From Nocardioides conyzicola (GTDB lineage Bacteria; Actinomycetota; Actinomycetes; Propionibacteriales; Nocardioidaceae), in NCBI RefSeq assembly GCF_039543825.1, contig NZ_BAABKM010000002.1, positions 1,334,133-1,398,132 on the forward strand: a stretch of DNA of 64,000 bases, in the 5' to 3' direction. The notes under the pieces are model-generated. The model was not told the origin of the DNA. It saw only the letters and a program-made list of their open reading frames with translations, and searched no databases. Below, one piece after another: positions 14,779-22,829 of this stretch. The position numbers and the translations under genes are program-made. The first letter of the stretch is position 1. Each line of letters opens with the position of its first letter.

Positions 14779-17291
14779 TGCGGCGCACCGACCGGGATCG
14801 TCGCGCCGAGCGACACCGGGCCCGCCGAGTCGGCCGGCGCGATCTGGTCCCGCTCGGCCCGGAAGGTGATGTGGGGGTCCGGGGTGTCGGGTGCGTTCAC
14901 GAACGACACGAAGCGCGCCAGCTTCTCCGGGTCGTCGAGCGTCGCCTGCCACTCGTCGAAGTAGGTGTCGACGTGCCGCTCCATCGCCGCCTCCAGCTCT
15001 GACCCGAGCCCGAGCGCGTCGTCGACCACGACCTCCCGCACCCGGTCGAGCCCGCCGTCCAGCGAGTCGATCCACGGCGCCGTCCGCTGCAGCCGGTCGG
15101 CGGTGCGGATGTAGTACATGAGGTAGCGGTCGAGGTAGCGGAGCAGCGTCCCCCGGTCGAGGTCGCCCGCCAGCAGCTGGGCGTGGGCGGGGGTGGCGCC
15201 GCCGTTGCCTCCGACGTAGAGGTTCCAGCCGTTCTCGGTCGCGATGACTCCGAAGTCCTTGCCGCGCGCCTCCGCGCACTCGCGCGCACAGCCGCTGACC
15301 CCGCCCTTGAGCTTGTGCGGCGACCGCAGGCCCCGGTAGCGCTGCTCGAGGTCGATCGCGAGCTGGGTCGAGTCCTGGACGCCGTACCGGCACCACGTCG
15401 AGCCGACGCACGACTTCACCGTGCGCAGCGACTTGCCGTAGGCGTGCCCCGACTCGAACCCGGCGTCGACGAGTCGCCGCCAGATCGCCGGCAGCTGCTC
15501 CATCCGGGCGCCGAAGAGGTCGATCCGCTGGCCGCCCGTGATCTTCGTGTAGAGGTCGAAGTCGCGGGCGACCTCGCCGATCACGATCAGCTTGTCGGGC
15601 GTGATCTCGCCGCCGGGGATGCGCGGCACGACGGAGTAGGTGCCGTTGCGCTGGATGTTGGCGAGGTAGGCGTCGTTGGTGTCCTGGAGGGTCCGGTTGC
15701 CCCCGTCGAGGACGTGCCCGTTGAGCTGGCTGGCCAGGATCGACGCGATCGCGGGCTTGCAGATGTCGCAGCCGCGGCCGGTCCCGTGCGCCTCGACGAT
15801 CTGGTCGAAGCTGCGGTGCCCGTGCACGGCCACCACGTCGAAGAGCTCCTGCCGGGTCAGCGGGAAGTGCTCGCAGATGCTGCGGTCGACGACCTTCCCC
15901 TGGCTGGCGTAGTAGTCCTCGATGATCTTCTTGGTCTGCACCTTGCAGGAGCCGCAGGTCGTGCCCGCCCGCGTCGTCCCGCCCTCGGCGGCCGCCGCGA
16001 CGATGTCGGCCTTGCTCACGTCGTTGCACGAGCAGACCTGCGCCTCGTCGGGCAGCTCGATCTCGGGGACGCCGCGACCGGCGGGCAGGATCAGGTCCTC
16101 CGGGTTGTCGGGCAGCTCGATGCCCGAGGCGACCATCGGCCGGAGGACGCCGTACGCCGACGCGTCGCCGACCAGCACCCCACCGAGCAGCTGCCGGCCG
16201 TCGGCGCTGACGACGAGCTTCTTGTAGATCCCGGCGACCGCGTCGGAGAAGACGAGCTCGAGCGCGCCCTCCGTCGCCGCGTGGGCGTCACCGAAGGAGG
16301 CGACGTCGACACCCATCAGCTTGAGCTTGGTGGACATGTCGGCGCCGGTGAAGCTGCCCGGGCCGCCGAGCAGCGCGTCCACGACGACCTCGGCCATGGC
16401 GTAGCCGGGAGCGACCAGGCCGTACATCCGGCCGCTCGGTGCGGCGCACTCGCCGATCGCCCAGACGTGCTCGGCCGAGGTGTGGCAGCGCTCGTCGACG
16501 AGCACCCCGCCGCGCTCAGCGAGGTCGAGGCCGGCGTCGCAGGCGAGCCGGTCGCGGGGGCGGATGCCGGCGGAGAAGACCACGATCCCGGCGTCGATCG
16601 GGTCCGTGCCTCGCAGCGCCAGCCCGGTGACCCGGTCGTCGCCCAGCACCCGCTCGGTGGCGGCGCCGGTGTGCACGGTCAGCCCCAGCTGCTCGATGTG
16701 CCGGGTCAGGGTCGCACCACCGGCGTCGTCGACCTGCACCGCCATCAGCCGCGGCGCCATCTCGACGACGTGCGTCTCGAGGCCGAGCTGGGCCAGGGCG
16801 TTGGCCGCCTCGAGCCCGAGGAGACCGCCGCCGATGACCGCGCCGACGGTGGCGGTCGCCGCGGCCTCGCGGATCGCCTCCAGGTCCTCGATGGTGCGAT
16901 AGACGAAGCAGCCCGGCAGGTCGTGACCGGGGATCGGCGGCACGAACGGCGCCGCGCCGGTGGCGAGCACGAGCTCGTCGTACCCGATCACGTCGCCGCC
17001 CGAGAGCAGCACGGTCCGGGTCTCGGGGTCGAAGCCCTCGACCTCGGTGCCGGTCAGCAGCCGCACGCGCGGGTCGTCGTACGCCCCGGTCGGCAGGAAG
17101 GACAGCTCGTCGGCGCCGACCTGGAAGAAGGAGGTGAGCGCGACCCGGTCGTACGCCGCGCGCGGCTCGTCGCCGACGACCACGAGATCGTGGGTCTCGG
17201 TGAGGCCGCGCTCGATCGCGGCCTGGACGAACCGGTGGCCGACCATGCCGTGGCCGGCGACGACGAGGGTCCTGCGGTGGTGCGGGCTCAT
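14775..17291 (-). CDS. nirB: Nitrite reductase [NAD(P)H] large subunit NirB
   Basis: An 838-residue cytoplasmic enzyme that reduces nitrite to ammonium with six electrons from NAD(P)H. The FAD/NAD domain covers residues 1-310 (GHGMVGHRF near 14, GGGLLGLEAA at 154-163). A BFD-type [2Fe-2S] domain has C420, C422, C446 and C449, and a second Cys pair lies at C508 and C511. The siroheme/[4Fe-4S] ligands are C628, C634, C668 and C672 in the patterns C-x5-C and C-x3-C. Length and order match the family. ATG 17291 overlaps the stop of the FAD protein, so it is coupled to the upstream genes. Confidence 0.96.
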   Translation of the reverse strand: MSPHHRRTLVVAGHGMVGHRFVQAAIERGLTETHDLVVVGDEPRAAYDRVALTSFFQVGADELSFLPTGAYDDPRVRLLTGTEVEGFDPETRTVLLSGGDVIGYDELVLATGAAPFVPPIPGHDLPGCFVYRTIEDLEAIREAAATATVGAVIGGGLLGLEAANALAQLGLETHVVEMAPRLMAVQVDDAGGATLTRHIEQLGLTVHTGAATERVLGDDRVTGLALRGTDPIDAGIVVFSAGIRPRDRLACDAGLDLAERGGVLVDERCHTSAEHVWAIGECAAPSGRMYGLVAPGYAMAEVVVDALLGGPGSFTGADMSTKLKLMGVDVASFGDAHAATEGALELVFSDAVAGIYKKLVVSADGRQLLGGVLVGDASAYGVLRPMVASGIELPDNPEDLILPAGRGVPEIELPDEAQVCSCNDVSKADIVAAAAEGGTTRAGTTCGSCKVQTKKIIEDYYASQGKVVDRSICEHFPLTRQELFDVVAVHGHRSFDQIVEAHGTGRGCDICKPAIASILASQLNGHVLDGGNRTLQDTNDAYLANIQRNGTYSVVPRIPGGEITPDKLIVIGEVARDFDLYTKITGGQRIDLFGARMEQLPAIWRRLVDAGFESGHAYGKSLRTVKSCVGSTWCRYGVQDSTQLAIDLEQRYRGLRSPHKLKGGVSGCARECAEARGKDFGVIATENGWNLYVGGNGGATPAHAQLLAGDLDRGTLLRYLDRYLMYYIRTADRLQRTAPWIDSLDGGLDRVREVVVDDALGLGSELEAAMERHVDTYFDEWQATLDDPEKLARFVSFVNAPDTPDPHITFRAERDQIAPADSAGPVSLGATIPVGAPQ

Positions 17292-18655
17292 GTGGTGGTT
17301 CCCTCCAGGGTGCGGGTGGCGAGGAGCTGACGGACCGCGGGGGCGCAGCCGCCGCAGCCGGTGGTGGCACGAGTGGTCGTCCTCGCGTCCTCGAAGGACG
17401 CGCAGGCGCGGATGCGGCCGGCACTGACGCCGGCGCAGGCGCAGACCTCGGCCTCGTCGGGGAGCACCATCGGGGTCGCGACGCGCTCCCCCATCAGCAG
17501 GTCGCCCGGCTCGCGCGGGCCGAGGACGGTGCCGCGGTCGTAGTGCTGGGTGATCAGGCCGATCCGCGACAGGTCGCCGACGAGGGTGGCGGCGACGATG
17601 ACGCCGTCGCGGACGACGAGCTTGCGGTGGCTCCCGACGACCGGGTTGGACACCTCGACGACCTGGCCCTCGGCCCTCTCGGGGTCGCCGAGGACGGCGA
17701 CGTCGAGGTCGGTGGCCCGCAACCGGGCGACGGTGCGGGCGCCGTCGTACGAGACGTCCTCGCCGGCGAGGTGGCGGGCGAGGAGCCCCGCCTGCTCCCA
17801 GGCCGGCGGCACGAACCCGGTGACCTGGGAGCCGTGCTGGGCGCAGTCGCCGATGGCGTGGATGCGGTCGTCGCTGGTGCGCAGGTGGTGGTCGACCACG
17901 ATGCCGCGGCGTACGTCGAGGCCGGCGCGGCGGGCCAGCGCGGTCGAGGGCCGGCCGCCGGCGGTCAGCACGACCAGGTCGGTCTCGAGGGTGTACCCGT
18001 TGTCGAGGGTGAGGCCGGCGTCGTCGAGGCGAACGGCGCGCGCGCCGGTGTAAACGGTCGTCCCGAGGCGCTCGAGGTCGCGGGCGAGGATCGCGCCGGC
18101 GCGGCCGCCGACCTGGCTGCGCAGCAGGTGCTCGCCGCCCTCGACGACCTCGGTCGCGAGGCCGCGGATGCTGAGAGCGCGAGCGACCTGGAGGCCGAGC
18201 AGTCCGCCGCCGACGACCACGGCGTTGCGCGCGTGGGCCGCGGCCGTGTCGAGCCGGCGGCAGTCCTCGAGCGTGCGGAAGGCGTGGACCCTCTCGTGGA
18301 GGCGGCCGTCCATCCGGACCAGTCCGCGGATCGGCGGCAGGGTCGGGATGCTGCCGGTGGCCAGGACCAGCCGGTCGTAGGCCACCCGGCCGCGGTCGGC
18401 CAGCTCGACCTCGCGGTCCTCGCGGTGGATCTCCACGACCCGGGTGCCGAGGCGCAGGTCGAGGTGCGCGGGCATCCGCATCGCGATCGCGTCGGCGCTG
18501 TGCGTGCCCTCGAGCACCGCGGAGAGCAGGATCCGGTTGTACGGCGGGTGCGGCTCGTCGCCGAGCAGCGTCACGTCGAGCCCGGCGAGTCCCTCGGCGA
18601 GCCGGGTCGCGGCCATGCCGGCTCCGACGATGACGATGCGCTCGGCGCCGGTCAC
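17288..18655 (-). CDS. FAD-dependent oxidoreductase with C-terminal BFD [2Fe-2S] domain (NasB-like nitrate reductase electron donor)
   Basis: A 455-residue protein with a pyridine-nucleotide disulphide-oxidoreductase fold: FAD site VIVGAGMAATRLAE at residues 8-21, and NAD site VVVGGGLLGLQVA near 150. The C terminus (about 405-445) has C-x-C and C-x2-C pairs (EVCACAGVS, TTGCGGCAP) of a BFD-like [2Fe-2S] domain. It resembles the front half of NirB without the siroheme part. Lying between narB and nirB, it probably passes NAD(P)H electrons to NarB; this is inferred from context. GTG 18655 overlaps the narB stop by 4 bases. Confidence 0.82.
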   Translation of the reverse strand: MTGAERIVIVGAGMAATRLAEGLAGLDVTLLGDEPHPPYNRILLSAVLEGTHSADAIAMRMPAHLDLRLGTRVVEIHREDREVELADRGRVAYDRLVLATGSIPTLPPIRGLVRMDGRLHERVHAFRTLEDCRRLDTAAAHARNAVVVGGGLLGLQVARALSIRGLATEVVEGGEHLLRSQVGGRAGAILARDLERLGTTVYTGARAVRLDDAGLTLDNGYTLETDLVVLTAGGRPSTALARRAGLDVRRGIVVDHHLRTSDDRIHAIGDCAQHGSQVTGFVPPAWEQAGLLARHLAGEDVSYDGARTVARLRATDLDVAVLGDPERAEGQVVEVSNPVVGSHRKLVVRDGVIVAATLVGDLSRIGLITQHYDRGTVLGPREPGDLLMGERVATPMVLPDEAEVCACAGVSAGRIRACASFEDARTTTRATTGCGGCAPAVRQLLATRTLEGTTT

Positions 18656-20697
18656 GCGGTCACCGCGCAGGCGCAGACCTTGAACTCCGGCATCCGGCTG
18701 ACCGGGTCGAGCGCGTCGTTGGTGAGCCGGTTGGCTCCGACCCAGTGGAACGGCACGAAGACCGTGTCCGGCCGGATCGTGTCGACCACGCGCGCCGGCG
18801 CCTTCAGCTCGCCGCGCCGCGTGGTGACGACGACCGGCTCGCCGTCGTGCGCCCCGATCCGGTCCGCCAGCATCGGGTGCAGCTCGACGAACGGCCCGTC
18901 GTCGGGCAGCTCGCGGACGCGGCGGGTCTGCGCGCCGGACTGGTACTGCGCGAGCACCCGGCCCGTCGTCAGGTGGAGGGGGTACGCCGCGTCGACCGGC
19001 TCGGCCGGGCCACGGTGCTCGACCGCGACGAACCGCGCGCGCCCGTCCTCGTGCGCGAAGGAGGAGGCGAAGAGCCGCGGCGTACCCGGGTGGTCGTCGG
19101 TCGGGCACGGCCAGAAGACACCGTTCTCCTCCCGGATGCGGTCGTAGGTGATGCCGGCATAGTCGGCGCGCCCACCCGACGAGGCGCGCCCGAGCTCGGC
19201 GAAGACCGCCTCGGGGTCGGTCTCGAAGACGACCGGCGCTCCGACGCGGGACGCGATGCCGGCGATCACGTCCAGGTCCGACCGCACACCCTCCGGTGGC
19301 GCCACGGCCCGCTGGCGCAGGATCACCCGGCCCTCGAGGTTGGTCATCGTGCCGGTCTCCTCGGCCCACTGCGTCACCGGCAGCACGACATCCGCCAGGG
19401 CCGCGGTCTCGCTCATCACGATGTCGGCGACGACGAGCAGGTCGAGGTCGGCCAGCCGCGAGGCGACGTGCGTGGCGTTGGGCGCCGACACCACGATGTT
19501 GCTGCCGAAGACCAGCAGCGCCTTCGGGCCGCCGTCGGTGCCGAGCGCGCCGAGCAGCTCGTACGCCGAGCGCCCCTTGCCCGGCAGGGTCGCGGCGGGG
19601 ACTCCCCACACCCGCGCCACGTGCTCACGCGCTGCCGGGTCGTCGATCATCCGGTAGCCCGGCAGCTGGTCGGCCTTCTGCCCGTGCTCGCGGCCGCCCT
19701 GGCCGTTGCCCTGCCCGGTCAGGCAGCCGTAGCCCGCGAACGGTCGACCCGGCATCCCGAGCGCCAGCGCGACGTCGATCCAGGCCAGCACCGTGTCCGT
19801 GCCCTGCGCGTGCTGCTCGGCGCCGCGCGCGGTCAGCACCATCGCCCGGTCGGCTCCGGCGAGCAGCGTGGCGAGCGCCCGCAACGACGACGCCGGCACC
19901 CCCGTCACCCGCTCGACCCGCTCGGGCCACCACGCGGCGACCGCGCGCCGTACGTCGTCCCAGCCGGTCGTGCGCGCGGCGACGTAGGGCTCGTCGACGG
20001 CCCCCATCGCGTCGAGCAGGTGCAGGACCCCGAGCGCGAGCGGCAGGTCGGTGCCCGGCACCGGCTGCAGGAACGTGTCGGCGCGGTCGGCGGTCGGCGT
20101 GCGTCGCGGGTCGATGACGACCACGTGCCCGCCGTTGGCGCGCAGCCGATCGAGGTGGCGCGCGGCCGGCGGCATCGTCTCGGCCAGGTTGGACCCGACC
20201 AGGACGAGCACGTCCGTCTGCTCGACGTCGGCGAGGGGGAAGGGCAGGCCGCGGTCGATCCCGAACGCCCGGTTGGCGGCCGACGCCGCCGACGACATGC
20301 ACCAGCGGCCGTTGTAGTCGATCTGGCTGGTGCCGAGGGCGACGCGCGCGAGCTTGCCGAGCTGGTAGGCCTTCTCGTTCGTCAGCCCGCCGCCCCCGAA
20401 GACGCCGACCGCGTCCGCGCCGTACGACGTCCGCAGCTCGCGCAGCCGGCCGGCGACCAGGTCGAGCGCCTCGTCCCAGCCGGTGGCCCGGACCTCACCG
20501 GTCTCGCGGTCGCGCACGAGCGGTGTCGTCAGCCGCTCGCGATGACCGCGCAGCCCGGTGGCCGTCCAGCCCTTGCGGCACAGCGCCCCCTCGTTGACGG
20601 GGAACTCCGGCCACGCCTGGACCTCGAGCGTGCGACCCGCCCGCTCGAGCGTCATGCCGCACTGCAGGGAGCAGTAGGGACAGTGGGTCTGGGTCAT
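18652..20697 (-). CDS. narB: Assimilatory nitrate reductase catalytic subunit (molybdopterin oxidoreductase)
   Basis: A 681-residue Mo-bisMGD enzyme reducing nitrate to nitrite in the cytoplasm. The N-terminal [4Fe-4S] ligands are C6, C9, C13 and C40 (HCPYCSLQCGM). Molybdopterin-site sequences include IDYNGRWCMSSAASAANRAFG, split around residue 140, and GSNLAETMPP near 180. It ends with a short VCACAV tail rather than the full BFD domain found in some NasA proteins; that domain is on the next protein. No Tat signal is present, which fits an assimilatory enzyme. ATG 20697 is 12 bases after narK. Confidence 0.94.
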   Translation of the reverse strand: MTQTHCPYCSLQCGMTLERAGRTLEVQAWPEFPVNEGALCRKGWTATGLRGHRERLTTPLVRDRETGEVRATGWDEALDLVAGRLRELRTSYGADAVGVFGGGGLTNEKAYQLGKLARVALGTSQIDYNGRWCMSSAASAANRAFGIDRGLPFPLADVEQTDVLVLVGSNLAETMPPAARHLDRLRANGGHVVVIDPRRTPTADRADTFLQPVPGTDLPLALGVLHLLDAMGAVDEPYVAARTTGWDDVRRAVAAWWPERVERVTGVPASSLRALATLLAGADRAMVLTARGAEQHAQGTDTVLAWIDVALALGMPGRPFAGYGCLTGQGNGQGGREHGQKADQLPGYRMIDDPAAREHVARVWGVPAATLPGKGRSAYELLGALGTDGGPKALLVFGSNIVVSAPNATHVASRLADLDLLVVADIVMSETAALADVVLPVTQWAEETGTMTNLEGRVILRQRAVAPPEGVRSDLDVIAGIASRVGAPVVFETDPEAVFAELGRASSGGRADYAGITYDRIREENGVFWPCPTDDHPGTPRLFASSFAHEDGRARFVAVEHRGPAEPVDAAYPLHLTTGRVLAQYQSGAQTRRVRELPDDGPFVELHPMLADRIGAHDGEPVVVTTRRGELKAPARVVDTIRPDTVFVPFHWVGANRLTNDALDPVSRMPEFKVCACAVTA

Positions 20698-20709
20698 CTC
20701 GGGTTCGAC

Positions 20710-22203
20710 TCAGACCCCGGCGACGGCAAGGCGGGTGACCTTGGTCGACGTACGCAGGTAGACGGCGTACGTGACCGCGGCGCACAGCAGGTAGTAGGCG
20801 GTGAAGACCACGAACGCGCCCTTGGTCGCCGACAGCGGGTCGTAGACCCAGGGCGAGCTGAAGGCGATCGGGATCAGGAAGCCGCCCATGGCGCCGATCG
20901 CTCCGATGACACCGAGCGCGGCGCTGGCCTGCTTGGTCGCCGCCGTGATGGCGGCCGTCCGCTCGGGCGTCCCGGCCGTCGTCGCGGTCTCGGCCTCGCG
21001 CCGCCAGATCGCCGGGATCATCTTGTACGTCGAGCCGTTGCCGATGCCGGTGGAGGCGAAGATCAGCAGGAAGAAACCGAGGAACCAAGGGAAGAGCGAC
21101 TGGTTGTCGCTGGCGACCGCCGGGTCGGCGGTCGGGTTCGGGGTCAGCTGCATCAGCGTCACCAGCACCGCCAGCGTGAAGACCACCATGCCGGTGAAGG
21201 CCCCGAGGGTGACCCGGGCGCCGCCGTACTTGTCGGCGAGCCAGCCGCCGAGCGGCCGGGTGACCGAGCCGATGCCGGCGCCGAGGAACGCGAAGTAGGC
21301 GAAGTAGATGCCGGTGCCGAGCGGCGCGGGCTCGGGCACCCAGAAGTTCAGCTTGATCAGCAGCGGCATCGCGGCCGAGTAGCCGATGAACGAGCCGAAG
21401 GTGCCGATGTAGAGGAGCGCCATGATCCAGGTGTGCGGCTTGCGCACCACCTGCAGCTGCTCACGCGGCTTGGACGTGGCGCCGGTGAGGTTGTCCATCC
21501 AGAGGTACGCCGCGATCGTGGCGAGGACGGCCAGCCCGGCGTACACGAACCCGGCGGTCTGCAGGTGGAGACCGCCCTCGCTGGCCTTGACCAGCCCGAA
21601 GATCCCGGCACCGCCGATGATCACCGGCAGCAACAGCTGGATGACCGCGACCCCGGCGTTGCCGCCTGCGGCGTTGAGCCCCAGCGCGGTGCCCTTCTTC
21701 GACGCCGGGTAGTAGAAGTTGATGTTCGCCATCGAGCTGGCGAAGTTGCCGCCGCCGAAGCCGGCGGTCGCGGCGATCAGGCAGAAGACCCAGTACGGCG
21801 TGCCCTGGTCCTGGACCGCGACCGCGAAGAGGAGCGTCGGGACCAGCAGCAGGGCGGCGCTGATCATCGTCCAGTTGCGGCCGCCGAACCGCGGCACCGC
21901 GAACGTGTACGGCAGCCGCAGCAGCGACCCCACCAGGTTGGGCAGCGCGACCAGGACGAAGAGCTGCTGCGGGGTGAACGAGAAGCCCATCTGCAGCAGG
22001 AACGCCGAGCTGACGCTCCAGATCAGCCAGACCGAGAAGCCGAGGTGCTCGGCGAAGATCGACCAGATCAGGTTGCGCCGGGCGACCTGCCGGCCGCCGT
22101 TCTCCCAGAACTCGGGATCCTCCGGGCGCCAGTCGTCGATCCAGTGGCCGGCTCGTCGGGTCGGTGCCGCGGCCGCCGTCGCGGGGGTGTCGGTGAGGGT
22201 CAT
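20710..22203 (-). CDS. narK: Nitrate/nitrite transporter, MFS NarK family
   Basis: A membrane protein of about 497 residues with 12 predicted helices. Signature stretches include FGGGNFASSMANINFYYP near residue 150 and the loop GAGIGSVTRPLGGWLADKYGG. NarK/NasA proteins import nitrate or export nitrite; as first gene of an assimilatory operon, uptake is most likely. ATG 22203 is taken because the codons between GTG 22212 and it add only three residues; neither has a strong ribosome binding site. The N terminus (about 40 residues) is soluble and Ala-rich. Confidence 0.92.
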   Translation of the reverse strand: MTLTDTPATAAAAPTRRAGHWIDDWRPEDPEFWENGGRQVARRNLIWSIFAEHLGFSVWLIWSVSSAFLLQMGFSFTPQQLFVLVALPNLVGSLLRLPYTFAVPRFGGRNWTMISAALLLVPTLLFAVAVQDQGTPYWVFCLIAATAGFGGGNFASSMANINFYYPASKKGTALGLNAAGGNAGVAVIQLLLPVIIGGAGIFGLVKASEGGLHLQTAGFVYAGLAVLATIAAYLWMDNLTGATSKPREQLQVVRKPHTWIMALLYIGTFGSFIGYSAAMPLLIKLNFWVPEPAPLGTGIYFAYFAFLGAGIGSVTRPLGGWLADKYGGARVTLGAFTGMVVFTLAVLVTLMQLTPNPTADPAVASDNQSLFPWFLGFFLLIFASTGIGNGSTYKMIPAIWRREAETATTAGTPERTAAITAATKQASAALGVIGAIGAMGGFLIPIAFSSPWVYDPLSATKGAFVVFTAYYLLCAAVTYAVYLRTSTKVTRLAVAGV

Positions 22204-22258
22204 GCGAGCCACGCTCGGCCGCCGACGTTTCGCCCGCCTCAGGACGCCGTACCGGAAA

Positions 22259-22300
22259 CGTCAACTTGTCCTCACGACCTCACGCCCCGCACGACCTCAC
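22259..22300 (-). promoter_or_regulatory. Direct repeats and TTGACG box upstream of the nitrate operon
   Basis: Read on the minus strand, GTGAGGTCGT occurs at 22300-22291 and again at 22283-22274, 17 bases apart. A third partial copy (GTGAGGAC) overlaps the end of the second, and TTGACG follows at 22264-22259. The repeats would lie just upstream of a -35 element for narK, as expected for activator binding. No good -10 is seen 17 bases further on. The 262-base gap 22204-22465 otherwise shows no gene. Confidence 0.4.
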
Positions 22301-22465
22301 AGCCCCGGGTGGTCTCGAGCCGGGCGACCGCTCGTCGCGCGAGACGGACCACTCGTCGTTTCGACCGCGCCACTGGTCGCGGATCTCGCTCGCACCCCTG
22401 CCCGACTCCCGAGCGGATCGGCAGGGTGACGGCCATCACATCCGGCCAGCGGAAGGCGCGACACC

Positions 22466-22828
22466 GTGACCGATCTCAACCCCACGCCGCACGAGCGCGC
22501 GGCCCGCCACGACCCGATCTACGACACGCTCCACCAGGAGCCGGACTTCGTCGAGCTCCGCCGGGCCTACCGGGCCTTCGTCTTCCCGGCGACGATCGCG
22601 TTCCTGTCCTGGTACCTGCTCTACGTCGTGATGAGCAACTGGGCCCATGACTTCATGAGCCACCAGCTCTGGGGCAACATCAACGTCGCCCTGGTCTTCG
22701 GGCTCCTGCAGTTCGTCACGACGTTCGTGCTCGCCTGGATCTACAGCCGCTACTCCACCAGCAGGCTCGACCCGCTGGCCCGTCGCCTCGACGAGCAGTA
22801 CATCGCCGAGCTCGAGGGGAGGAGCTGA
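22466..22828 (+). CDS. DUF485 family membrane protein
   Basis: A 120-residue protein with two membrane helices at about residues 36-56 (FPATIAFLSWYLLYVVMS) and 71-93 (NINVALVFGLLQFVTTFVLAW), between charged ends. The sequence E-L-R-R-A-Y-R-A-F-V-F-P is typical of DUF485 proteins, which precede ActP-type symporters (YjcH in E. coli). It starts at GTG 22466, divergent from the nitrate operon, and ends one base before the symporter ATG, so they form an operon. The role in transport is not established. Confidence 0.85.
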   Translation: MTDLNPTPHERAARHDPIYDTLHQEPDFVELRRAYRAFVFPATIAFLSWYLLYVVMSNWAHDFMSHQLWGNINVALVFGLLQFVTTFVLAWIYSRYSTSRLDPLARRLDEQYIAELEGRS

Positions 22829-22829
22829 C

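Noticed and set aside
22213..22265. GlnR box upstream of narK
   Set aside because: GTAC and GAAAC-like half sites exist, but the spacing and order do not fit GTnAC-N6-GAAAC; the nearby direct repeats are more regular.
18745..22650. A 1301-codon plus-strand frame antisense to the nitrate genes
   Set aside because: Its composition (runs of Arg, Gly, Asp, His) is that of antisense high-GC DNA; narB and narK on the other strand have complete family motifs.
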